Assembly: GCA_040403095.1 (NCBI GenBank)
Contig: JBBALI010000012.1
Span: 1-64,000, forward strand
Source of the DNA: JAQVCM01 sp040403095
Lineage (GTDB): Bacteria; Bacteroidota; Bacteroidia; Flavobacteriales_D; Crocinitomicaceae
Length of the DNA: 64,000 nucleotides
Reading direction: 5' to 3'
This document shows positions 52,946 to 61,111 of the stretch, piece after piece. Every line of letters starts with the position of its first letter. The stretch's first letter is position 1. A model generated the notes under the pieces. It ran no database searches. It was not told the DNA's origin and was given only the letters and a program-made list of their open reading frames with translations. The position numbers were made by a program, and so were the translations under genes.

Positions 52946-54691
52946 CTAGTTCTCCCCTACCTGCTGTCTCCACATGGCGTAATACAATCCTTTCAGTTCA
53001 ACCAGTTCGTCGTGTTTTCCTGATTCGATGATTTTTCCTTTTTCCAAGACGTAAATTGTATCGGCATACATGATTGTCGACAAACGGTGCGCTATCAAAA
53101 TTGTCAAGTGATTTTTTGAATCTGAAACTTCTCTAATAGTATGCGAAATTTCCATTTCTGTCAATGAATCCAAAGCACTTGTAGCCTCGTCGAAAACCAA
53201 TAAACGCGGATTTCTGATTAATGCTCTAGCTATTGACAAACGTTGTTTTTCTCCACCGGAAATCTTGATTCCGCCTTCGCCGATTACAGTATCAATTCCA
53301 TTTTCAGCTCTTGCTACTAATCCTTGACAAGCTGATTTTTCCAACGCAACCATGATTTCTTCGTCTGTTGCATCTGGTTTCACAAACAACAAATTTTCTT
53401 TGATAGTTCCTGAAAACAATTGAGATTCTTGTGTCACAAATCCCAATTGATGGCGCAATTCATTTTTGTCGATTTGATGGTGCGGAACATCATTGTAAAT
53501 TACTTCTCCTTCATTTGGTTGATATAATCCGACCAACAATTTTACCAAAGTAGTTTTTCCACTTCCGCTTGGACCAACAAATGCAATTGTTTTACCAGTT
53601 GAAGTTTCAAAATTGACGTCAATCAAAGAAGCTTGTGTGGCACTTTTATGTTTAAAAACTACATTTTTGAAAGCCACCTTTTGAATTCCACCCATAGGAG
53701 TTGGTGTTGCAGATTGTGGTTCCACTTCTGTTTTCAACAAGTCTTCGAAATTTTGTAAGGACACTTCACCTTCGCGGTAAAGTTGAATGATATTTCCGAG
53801 TTCCTGCAAAGGATTGAAAATCGCAAATGAGAAGAAAAACAAGGTGAAGTATTGACCTAATGTGATTCTATTGTCAAAAACTAAATACATAAGCAAGATA
53901 ATCAAAGAATTTCGCAATAAGTTAATGATTGTTCCTTGGACAAAACTCAAAGAACGAATAAATTTCACTTTCTTCAATTCCAGTTTCAATATTTTGTTGG
54001 TCGTAGTATTCAAACGCTCTATTTCCTGATCAGCCAATCCTAAACTTTTCACCAATTCAATGTTTCGCAAAGATTCAGTGGTAGAACCAGCCAAAGCTGT
54101 CGTTTCGCCCACGATGACTTTTTGAATAACTTTGATTTTTTTTCCTAAAACAAAACTGATTCCACCAATGATTGGAATGGTTAGCAAATAAACGGGTGCA
54201 ATCAGCCAGTAAATTCTGAATGAATAAATTGAAACGAAAACAATGGAAACCAAACTAGTGAAGATAATTCCGATAAAAGCGGCGATTAACCTTTCAGAAT
54301 CTTGTCTTGTTTTTTGAAGTTTCCCCAAAGTTTCTCCACTTCGTTGGTCTTCAAAAACTTGGTAAGGCAAAGCCAAGGAATGCGTGATTCCTTTTTTGTA
54401 AATATCAGCACCGACCCGCTGCGTTATAACATTGGTGAAATAATCTTGAAAATTTTTGGCAATTCGAGAAATCATTGCAACACCAATAGCAATTCCAACC
54501 CAATACATTACACCCCAAATGAATCCTGAGAAATTATTTTTGTATGAAGCGACTTTACTTCCGTAATCATCAACAATGTGGCGAATAACGACACTGTCCA
54601 TCAATGAAAAAACTTGATTTACAGTAGCTAAAATGAGTGCTAAAAAAATGTATTTTTTGTAATTTTTAAGATAACTTAATAAAATGCGCAT
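52946..54691 (-). CDS. ABC transporter fused permease and ATP-binding protein (exporter type)
   Basis: 581 residues. Six transmembrane segments fill the first 320 residues (ABC_membrane type). The ATPase has Walker A GPSGSGKTT, Q-loop, signature ISGGEKQR and Walker B LLVFDEATSALD. A homodimeric or heterodimeric lipid/drug exporter of the MsbA/MDR group is expected; the substrate cannot be told. No partner subunit is adjacent. Confidence 0.93.
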   Translation of the reverse strand: MRILLSYLKNYKKYIFLALILATVNQVFSLMDSVVIRHIVDDYGSKVASYKNNFSGFIWGVMYWVGIAIGVAMISRIAKNFQDYFTNVITQRVGADIYKKGITHSLALPYQVFEDQRSGETLGKLQKTRQDSERLIAAFIGIIFTSLVSIVFVSIYSFRIYWLIAPVYLLTIPIIGGISFVLGKKIKVIQKVIVGETTALAGSTTESLRNIELVKSLGLADQEIERLNTTTNKILKLELKKVKFIRSLSFVQGTIINLLRNSLIILLMYLVFDNRITLGQYFTLFFFSFAIFNPLQELGNIIQLYREGEVSLQNFEDLLKTEVEPQSATPTPMGGIQKVAFKNVVFKHKSATQASLIDVNFETSTGKTIAFVGPSGSGKTTLVKLLVGLYQPNEGEVIYNDVPHHQIDKNELRHQLGFVTQESQLFSGTIKENLLFVKPDATDEEIMVALEKSACQGLVARAENGIDTVIGEGGIKISGGEKQRLSIARALIRNPRLLVFDEATSALDSLTEMEISHTIREVSDSKNHLTILIAHRLSTIMYADTIYVLEKGKIIESGKHDELVELKGLYYAMWRQQVGEN

Positions 54692-54770
54692 TTGTAAAAT
54701 TTTGAAATGTATGTAAATTTTGAGATGTAAAATTACTGCTTTTAATTGAAAAACCGCTCCGCCAAATAAT

Positions 54771-54832
54771 CCCTAAATCCTATTACTTAGACCCTATTGC
54801 CTAATTCCTAATCCCTGTTACCTAATTCCTAA
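54771..54832. repeat. CCTAATTCCTAAT intergenic repeat
   Basis: Tandem degenerate units (CCTAATTCCTAATCCC) running into the stop of the GNAT/OlsB-like gene. It is the inverted version of the TTAGG repeat at 12374-12406. Confidence 0.55.
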
Positions 54833-55758
54833 AGCAACGGAGCAATATGTCTTTCTTTCTTGTCTTCGAAAATATCTGAAATTGTAACCAAAATTCCTGT
54901 TTCCTCAACATCACCAAAGTCTGCATTTACAGCGGTTCCAAAAGTTTTCATCGTAGGTGAAAGATTCATGTAAATATTGACCAAAGGCGGAATATTTTCT
55001 CCATGTCCACGAACAAATGAATTTAAAACTTTGAAACCATCTTTGAAGTCTAAACCTTTCAACTGACTCTCAACAAAATCTCTATCATAACTTTGTAGCA
55101 AAGGCTCAAACGGTTTCATCAAATTTTCATTGTCAGGAAAATAGGTGTGCATGAAATGCAACAAGAAATCCCTCGATTCACGATCATAATTGGGATACAT
55201 CGTTACTTTACCGAAAAAATATTTGATTGTTGGATTGAAAACTACCAATGCGCCCAAACCATCCCAAATATTGTCCAAAGCAAACAAACCTTTGCGCGGA
55301 TTTACTGATGGTTGGAAATTTGGTTGCACAAAACTTCGTCCCAATTCAATTGTGTGAGGTAAATAATCTTTTACAAATTTCTCAGAAAAGTCAAAATAAT
55401 GACTCGTTGATAATTTGATTTCATCAGCACCTGTGACAATTGCTTTATCGCACAAAATATATCGATAACCACCAACAATTTCCTCATCTTCTGGAGACCA
55501 AACAATCAATTGTTCGTAGCAAATATCATCAGTATCAAATTCATCTAAATCGACTGGCAAACCAGTTCCACCGCCAGCTGCGCGAAAAGTAACTTCTCTC
55601 AATCGTCCAATTTCTTGAATTGTATTCGGCGCATTGTGCACGTTTACAATGTAAATTTCATTATCGCCTTTACGCGTTTTACGGATAAATCGAGCTTCGT
55701 TCAATTCACTTTTAAGGATTGATTTATCTATTGGATCGATTACTGGTAAAGTATTCAT
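54829..55758 (-). CDS. OlsB/GlsB-like N-acyltransferase for amino-lipid synthesis
   Basis: 309 residues, no signal peptide. It resembles the OlsB-type GNAT N-acyltransferases: an N-terminal FRAAGGGTG region, a central GGYRYI strand and HTIELGRSFVQP. Such enzymes acylate the amino group of glycine or ornithine to begin glycine or ornithine lipids. The next upstream gene (same strand, 27 bp) is a PlsC-like O-acyltransferase. The pair matches the GlsB-GlsA unit of Bacteroides, which makes glycine lipids; the amino acid used here is unknown. Confidence 0.82.
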   Translation of the reverse strand: MNTLPVIDPIDKSILKSELNEARFIRKTRKGDNEIYIVNVHNAPNTIQEIGRLREVTFRAAGGGTGLPVDLDEFDTDDICYEQLIVWSPEDEEIVGGYRYILCDKAIVTGADEIKLSTSHYFDFSEKFVKDYLPHTIELGRSFVQPNFQPSVNPRKGLFALDNIWDGLGALVVFNPTIKYFFGKVTMYPNYDRESRDFLLHFMHTYFPDNENLMKPFEPLLQSYDRDFVESQLKGLDFKDGFKVLNSFVRGHGENIPPLVNIYMNLSPTMKTFGTAVNADFGDVEETGILVTISDIFEDKKERHIAPLL

Positions 55759-55785
55759 TTTGTTTGTTTTAATTTGATGAAAAGA

Positions 55786-56610
55786 TTATTTGGACATTTC
55801 ATAAACCGATTCTCTGATCCACGCAGCACATTCTTTTTGATTCTTGAATGCTTTCATTTGCTCTGGATAAATCGGTTTGCCGACAATCAATTTCATTTTC
55901 ACGTTTTTTTGCTTGAAAAGTTCGTTTGCTAAATACAACATTTCCAAGTTTACTTTGATTCCTAAAAAGGTTCTTAAATTCGATAATCTGTAGAAAAAAT
56001 TCGACAATTTTCCATCGATGTAAATCGGAATAATTGGATTATTGTGCTTTTCTGACAGCGTTACAAATGTCTTTTTCCAAGCTAAATCTCTCACTAATCC
56101 TTTTTTCTTGCGGCTGACCAATCCTGCTGGAAAAATGCAAACTGCTTTATCAGAGCTGAATAAATCATCAATCTTGGAATGTGTGCTATCAGAATTTTTT
56201 CCGTGTTTATTGACACCAACAAACATACCACGCATGCCTTCCAAATTCAACAATAAATCATTGACAATGAATTTTAAATCTGTTCGGTGATGGCGCAAAG
56301 AAGAAACCAGCGCCATGGCATCCATCCCTCCCAAAGGATGATTGATAGCCAAAGTTACACCGCCAATTTTAGGAATATTTTCGATTCCTTCGATTTCCAC
56401 ATCAATTTTGAAAAAATCAATAACAGCTTTGCAAAAATCTTCGTTTTTTTGTGTTGGGTGATCTATCAGAAATTGGTTGATTTCGTCTTGATGCAAAATT
56501 CGCTCAAGATACTTAACAACAAAACCAGGCAACCATTTTAGTAACCTAGGATTTTTGCTGTGAATCAAATTCCTAATATCAATAAACTTTTCCTTTTTCA
56601 CCTCTGCCAT
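55786..56610 (-). CDS. GlsA/OlsA-like lysophospholipid acyltransferase
   Basis: 274 residues. The acyltransferase motif is NHPLGGMD (His91, Asp97), a HX5D variant seen in the amino-lipid members of the PlsC family, with FPAGLVSRKKKG (block III) further on. I use the ATG at 56610 rather than a GTG 9 bp upstream because the promoter -7 element overlaps the GTG. It would add the second fatty acid to an N-acylated amino lipid. Followed 27 bp on by the N-acyltransferase gene. Confidence 0.82.
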   Translation of the reverse strand: MAEVKKEKFIDIRNLIHSKNPRLLKWLPGFVVKYLERILHQDEINQFLIDHPTQKNEDFCKAVIDFFKIDVEIEGIENIPKIGGVTLAINHPLGGMDAMALVSSLRHHRTDLKFIVNDLLLNLEGMRGMFVGVNKHGKNSDSTHSKIDDLFSSDKAVCIFPAGLVSRKKKGLVRDLAWKKTFVTLSEKHNNPIIPIYIDGKLSNFFYRLSNLRTFLGIKVNLEMLYLANELFKQKNVKMKLIVGKPIYPEQMKAFKNQKECAAWIRESVYEMSK

Positions 56611-56618
56611 TTGTGTCA

Positions 56619-56626
56619 CAAAAGTA
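56619..56626 (-). promoter_or_regulatory. -7 element abutting the GlsA-like gene start
   Basis: TACTTTTG on the minus strand with 8 nt before ATG at 56610. This predicts a leaderless transcript of the amino-lipid operon. Confidence 0.55.
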
Positions 56627-56680
56627 AGTTTATTCCCTTAATTTTCGAAACATTGATTCAATTGAATTTTCAAATCAAGG

Positions 56681-57634
56681 TTAAGGAACGCAAATTAAAG
56701 TATCATAAAATGTTGAAAAACCTGCCCAAACTCCCAATGCGCCACCTTTGATATTGGTTTGAATATTCGTTGGTGAAGCAAATGGATTTCCGCCAGTTTG
56801 CATTTGTAAATATTTTCTTTCCATAAACTCAAAAACGGGATAATCCATTTTAGAGAATTTGATGACCACTGTGTCTCCAAGCTTGTAGTAACCTTTGAAT
56901 TCACCGGGGATTGAATCATTGTCATACGATTGTGGATTTTCATAGAAAAATTCAAATGTCAAGCCATTGAAAAATTCATCATCTGTCACTGGATTAAAAG
57001 TTTCAGCAAAGTTGGCATCTCTTGGTGTTCCGTCAGCATTTTTATTGATACATTTCGCTTCCCATTTGTAAGCATCTCGCAAAGGCAAAGGATCTGACAA
57101 CCAAGCGTGCGCATATCCATATTCTGTAAATCCTGGTTCTGTCTTCCAATAAAGACTATTTAAGGGAGTTGGCTGTAAAATGGATGTTGAAGATGTGTAT
57201 GTTTTTCCTTCAAATACAACCGTTAAATCATACGTTTTTCCTACTTGACCAAAAATCGCGGTGTTGAAAGAAGTGTATGCACATAAATGGTAATTCGCCA
57301 ATTCATCGACCGGAATTCCAAAAAATTGAGCTGCTAACTCTTCTGTTCCAGCAGGCAAATTATCTGAACAAATTTCTTCAAGCACGACACTTGTCGTTCC
57401 ATCACTGACTGTGATCACTGCGCCAGAAACAAAGCCGTTTAAAAATGCATTCAAATCAGTTGTGGCGTAAATGTCTTTTGATTTTGACAACAAAATAAAT
57501 GGAGGCTGCCCAGTTTCAATAAAACCATCGATAACCAATTGTTCTTCATGACCAGGAATATCGATTTTCACTTCTTTCTCGCAAGAAATCAAAATCAAGA
57601 AAACGGAAAGCAATAATAATAAATACTTTTTCAT
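56681..57634 (-). CDS. DUF4249 lipoprotein
   Basis: 317 residues with lipobox Cys18 (VFLILISC). DUF4249 is a Bacteroidota family of beta-rich outer-membrane lipoproteins encoded next to TonB-dependent receptors. It begins 2 bp after the receptor's stop, so it is in the same operon. The position is like SusD-type partners, but the family is different and its ligand role is unknown. Confidence 0.85.
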   Translation of the reverse strand: MKKYLLLLLSVFLILISCEKEVKIDIPGHEEQLVIDGFIETGQPPFILLSKSKDIYATTDLNAFLNGFVSGAVITVSDGTTSVVLEEICSDNLPAGTEELAAQFFGIPVDELANYHLCAYTSFNTAIFGQVGKTYDLTVVFEGKTYTSSTSILQPTPLNSLYWKTEPGFTEYGYAHAWLSDPLPLRDAYKWEAKCINKNADGTPRDANFAETFNPVTDDEFFNGLTFEFFYENPQSYDNDSIPGEFKGYYKLGDTVVIKFSKMDYPVFEFMERKYLQMQTGGNPFASPTNIQTNIKGGALGVWAGFSTFYDTLICVP

Positions 57635-57636
57635 AA

Positions 57637-60045
57637 CTAAAATTCAAAATTCCAAGTTGCGCTTGGGATGATTGGAAATAAAGTAACTTGTTTGACAGAA
57701 ATTTTAAAGTCGTTGGTCAACAATCCTCCTTGATTGTCGATGTAGAGAAAATATGGATTTGCGCGGTTGTAAACGTTGTAAATCGAAAAATTCCAATTGC
57801 TTCTAAATTTCTTTTTCACTTCAATTGTTTCGCCCGTTTGCGGATTTGTTCGCTTCTTTGTTGGTCGATCATACAAAGTCGCTGAAAGATCCAAGCGGTG
57901 ATATGGTGCCATTCTCGTTGAATTTCTTGCTCCATAATTGAACAAAATATTTTGATCTTGCACGTACCAAGAGTTTGGCAAAGTCAATGTATTTCCAGAA
58001 GCGTAAATGAAACTTGCTCCAAAAGTCCAACGATCGTTCAGTTTGTATCCTGCCACAATAGTCAAATCATGACGTCGGTCGTATTTTGCTGGAAATACTT
58101 CTTTTTGTAAATCTGGAAATAAACGCTCCGTTTTTGCCCAAGTATATCCAATCCAACCAGTTAATTTTCCAGTGGCTTTTTTGATAAAAAATTCAGCGCC
58201 GTAACTCCAGCCTTTACCAAAAACAAGTAAATTATCAGTATTGTCATTCACATTATCAGAAGGTAAAGCACCTTGTTTATATTCAATTAAATTTTTCATG
58301 CCTTTGTAATACACTTCTACAGACGCTTCGTATTTGTTATCCTTGAAATTCTGAAAATATCCCAAAGAAGCTTGCCAACCTTTTTGAGGTTTTGCAATGT
58401 CAGTGGTAGGAAACCAAATGTCTGTCGGCAAAGAAACGGCGCTCAGTGAAGTTAAGTGAACATACTGATAATTATATGCATAACCCGCTTTGATTGAACT
58501 TTTTTTGCTCAACAACCAACGACCAGAAATTCTTGGTTCAAAACCTTGGTAAAATTTGATTAAATCTCCTTTGTTGTATTGCACAACAGAGTCGTTTCCA
58601 TTGATTGGATTATTGATAAATCTTTTGAAAGGTCCAACAAATTGATACATACTATAACGCAAACCGGCATTGAATCTGATTTTTTCATTCAAATCAAATT
58701 CATCTAAAAAATACACCGCTGATTCATGGCTATACAATTTTTGTGCTTCACCGGTATCAAATTCAGTATCGTCTTGAGAAGCTGAAACGCTTGTTGGTGT
58801 GAATGTATGATACAAATATTCTGCGCCCCACTTTAATTTGTGTCGCGTGCTAGGAAAATAAGAAAAATCAACTTTTCCGCCGACATCTCTGATTCCGGAT
58901 TTCAAGGAAAATTTAAAGTTGTCTTGTTCTGAATTGAAGCTGAATAAATAATCTGTAAAAGTACCAGTCAAATTCATGAAAAGCTTGCTGTTAAAAATAT
59001 GGTTCCAACGAATGGCAGCAATTGCATTTCCCCATGGCATTCTGACTGAAAAATCGTCCTTTTTATTTCCGTAGATGAATTGGTCTTTGCCGTAATATCC
59101 GCTCAAAAAAAGTTTGTCTTTTTTTCCCAAACGGTAATTTGCTTTCAAATTGAAATCATAAAAATAATAACCTGAACCAGCAAAAGGCGATGATTTTGGA
59201 ATGAATGATTTCATTAAAACATCGATGTAAGTTCTTCGTACTGAAACGATAAATGAACCCTTGTCTTTCACAATTGGTCCTTCGAAAGTCAATCGAGAAG
59301 AAATTAAACCCAAACCACCTTTAACCTTAAATTGCTTGGAATTCCCTTCATTCATTTTAACCTCCAACACAGAAGAAATTCTTCCTCCAAAATTCGCTGG
59401 CATTCCGCCTTTGATCATGTTTACACTTTTAACAGCATCCGAATTAAAAACAGAGAAAAAACCGAATAAGTGCGATGCATTATAAACTTGTGCTTCGTCC
59501 AATAAAACCAAATTTTGGTCTGGTCCGCCACCACGCACGTAAAATCCTTGTCCGCCTTCAGAAACGGAAGAAACGCCTGGTAACAACTGAATAGTTTTGA
59601 TGATATCCACTTCGCCCATGAATGCAGGAAGTGTTTTTATTTTTTCCATTTCCAATTCCATTTGCCCCACTTTGGTGCTCGTCACATTTTCACCACGTTT
59701 GGCATTCACTTCTACTTCCTCCAAAACTTCCGTTTCATCAGACATTTCGAAGTTGAACATTTGATTGGCATTTAAATCCATCTGTTTGGTGATTGTTTTC
59801 AAGCCGTATGCTTTGAATTGCACTTCATAAATTCCTTTGGGAACAGTCAAAGAATAAAAACCATATTCGTTGGAAGTTGCACCGAGATTTAAAGATGGAA
59901 TGGAAATTTTTGCTCCAACAACAGATTCACCTGATTGTGCTTCGGTAATCGTGCCACTCAAAGTAAATTTCTGTTGAGAAAACAAAACGTTTGGTAAAAT
60001 GAAAGAAACAGCAATAAGTAGTAAAATTCGAAAAAAAGGATTCAT
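57637..60045 (-). CDS. TonB-dependent outer-membrane receptor with N-terminal CarboxypepD_reg-like domain
   Basis: 802 residues. Signal peptide (ending LFSQQ), a carboxypeptidase-regulatory-like domain (about 27-110), plug (about 115-225) with GQGFYVRGGGPDQNLVLLD, and a long beta-barrel with aromatic strands to the terminal WNFEF. The energy-dependent uptake substrate is unknown. Co-encoded with the DUF4249 lipoprotein. Length is short for SusC. Transcription would start within the gene-free region upstream. Confidence 0.92.
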   Translation of the reverse strand: MNPFFRILLLIAVSFILPNVLFSQQKFTLSGTITEAQSGESVVGAKISIPSLNLGATSNEYGFYSLTVPKGIYEVQFKAYGLKTITKQMDLNANQMFNFEMSDETEVLEEVEVNAKRGENVTSTKVGQMELEMEKIKTLPAFMGEVDIIKTIQLLPGVSSVSEGGQGFYVRGGGPDQNLVLLDEAQVYNASHLFGFFSVFNSDAVKSVNMIKGGMPANFGGRISSVLEVKMNEGNSKQFKVKGGLGLISSRLTFEGPIVKDKGSFIVSVRRTYIDVLMKSFIPKSSPFAGSGYYFYDFNLKANYRLGKKDKLFLSGYYGKDQFIYGNKKDDFSVRMPWGNAIAAIRWNHIFNSKLFMNLTGTFTDYLFSFNSEQDNFKFSLKSGIRDVGGKVDFSYFPSTRHKLKWGAEYLYHTFTPTSVSASQDDTEFDTGEAQKLYSHESAVYFLDEFDLNEKIRFNAGLRYSMYQFVGPFKRFINNPINGNDSVVQYNKGDLIKFYQGFEPRISGRWLLSKKSSIKAGYAYNYQYVHLTSLSAVSLPTDIWFPTTDIAKPQKGWQASLGYFQNFKDNKYEASVEVYYKGMKNLIEYKQGALPSDNVNDNTDNLLVFGKGWSYGAEFFIKKATGKLTGWIGYTWAKTERLFPDLQKEVFPAKYDRRHDLTIVAGYKLNDRWTFGASFIYASGNTLTLPNSWYVQDQNILFNYGARNSTRMAPYHRLDLSATLYDRPTKKRTNPQTGETIEVKKKFRSNWNFSIYNVYNRANPYFLYIDNQGGLLTNDFKISVKQVTLFPIIPSATWNFEF

Positions 60046-60164
60046 TTTCCTTTGAGTTTATTAAGTTTCATTGACTATTAAACAATTGCGAGTAAAATTA
60101 CAAATATTAAATGTAGTTGGCATTGCTTAAAATGAAGAAATCTTTAAATTTTTTAGAAAATAAA

Positions 60165-60197
60165 TTGTCAAAACTATTTGAAAGTTCTTTACTTTTG
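60165..60197 (+). promoter_or_regulatory. Promoter facing a gene-free stretch
   Basis: Plus-strand TTG (60165-60167), 22-bp spacer, TACTTTTG (60190-60197). Both elements fit the Bacteroidota consensus. There is no open reading frame of note on this strand until 61112, so the likely product is an RNA starting near 60204. Confidence 0.55.
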
Positions 60198-60203
60198 TTT
60201 CAT

Positions 60204-60430
60204 AGGTACTTTCTTACGAAGAAACAGTGACCTTATTCGTTTTCGAACGAAGCCCATGCAGTATATTTTGAAGCTTAACAAATTTGACCCTAAGGGAAGC
60301 CTTCGGTTGACAATGGCGGGCCACAACAATCTTGTATTGTTTTGATTTTCAAACAGTGGATTACAAACGTCAATCAGTGACCCTAAACGTTTTTCTGAAG
60401 TCTTCAGAAATTCAGCTGCATGGGTTTATT
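60204..60430 (+). ncRNA. Candidate structured non-coding RNA
   Basis: A 227-nt stretch without a gene, downstream of a consensus promoter. Pairings seen: TTTCTT-acg-AAGAAA (60210-60224), TTCGTT-ttcg-AACGAA (60236-60251, UUCG tetraloop), a 12-bp long-range stem AAGCCCATGCAG (60250-60261) with CTGCATGGGTTT (60416-60427) with one G-U pair, GGTTGAC (60305-60311) with GTCAATC (60369-60375), CCAC (60321-60324) with GTGG (60356-60359), inside which AACAAT...ATTGTT and TTTGA...TCAAA form. The hairpin at 60236 and the 12-bp stem overlap by two bases. G-U pairs support the plus strand. CAGTGACC occurs at 60225 and 60375. I do not recognise the class. Confidence 0.5.
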
Positions 60431-60431
60431 T

Positions 60432-61013
60432 TTACCCGTGAATCGTTTCCCCTTTTCCGTAATTGACGATGATAGAATCTTCATATTCAATCCATTCTTT
60501 CCATCTTTTATTGACATCTACACCTTCTCCGTATTTTCTTGCAAAACCTAAAAAAGTGGTGTAGTGTCCAGCCTCGCTGATCATCAATTCTCTGTAAAAA
60601 TTAGCTAATTCTGGGTCGGTGATATTTTCGGAAAGTACTTTAAAACGCTCGCAACTTCTTGCTTCAATCATCGCTGAAAAAAGTAGACGGTCTGTCAAAG
60701 ATTGCATTCTACTTCCATCTTTTTTCATGAATTTATACAATTCATTGACATAGTTGTCTTTGCGCTCGCGGGCCAAAGTCAAACCTTTCTTTTTGATTAA
60801 ATCATGAACTTGCTGAAAATGATCCATTTCCTCTTTGGCAATAATCAACAATTCGGTAACTAATTCTTCCAACTCTGAATTATGCGCAATCATTGTAATC
60901 GCATTCGTCGCTGCTTTTTGCTCGCACCACAAATGATCCGACAAAATTTCTTCGATATTTGATTCTACAATGTTCACCCAACGTGGGTCTGTTGAAAGTT
61001 TTAATCCTAACAT
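60432..61013 (-). CDS. miaE: tRNA 2-methylthio-N6-isopentenyladenosine hydroxylase-like protein
   Basis: 193 residues. A ferritin-like diiron helical bundle is indicated by Glu31 in HLWCEQKAA, Glu61/Glu62 and His65 in KEEMDHF, Glu in IEARSCERF and Glu/His in SEAGHYTTF. These match MiaE, which hydroxylates a modified adenosine at position 37 of tRNAs. The ATG at 61013 is used instead of an upstream in-frame codon because the -7 element at 61042-61035 lies between them. The 3' end overlaps the predicted hairpin of the ncRNA region antisense. Confidence 0.88.
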   Translation of the reverse strand: MLGLKLSTDPRWVNIVESNIEEILSDHLWCEQKAATNAITMIAHNSELEELVTELLIIAKEEMDHFQQVHDLIKKKGLTLARERKDNYVNELYKFMKKDGSRMQSLTDRLLFSAMIEARSCERFKVLSENITDPELANFYRELMISEAGHYTTFLGFARKYGEGVDVNKRWKEWIEYEDSIIVNYGKGETIHG

Positions 61014-61034
61014 GATTCTAATTTTAAAGTTCGG

Positions 61035-61042
61035 CAAAAGTA
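61035..61042 (-). promoter_or_regulatory. -7 element of the miaE-like gene
   Basis: TACTTTTG on the minus strand, 21 nt before the ATG at 61013. It matches TANNTTTG. Confidence 0.5.
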
Positions 61043-61111
61043 CGAAAATCAGTTCGACTAATTTTAAAACGATAGATGCAACTTTTTGTTTTTTTTTGCT
61101 ATCTTTCGAAT

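Noticed and set aside
60204..60430. 6S, tmRNA, RNase P or SRP RNA
   Set aside because: The conserved sequence cores I know for these RNAs are not present and the predicted shape is branched rather than a single rod; a divergent member cannot be excluded without a covariance search.
60046..60431. A riboswitch (for example cobalamin) in front of the TonB receptor on the minus strand
   Set aside because: GTCACTG-like strings occur on the minus strand, but no B12 box is present, the G-U pairs of the long stem favour the plus strand, and the promoter faces the other way.
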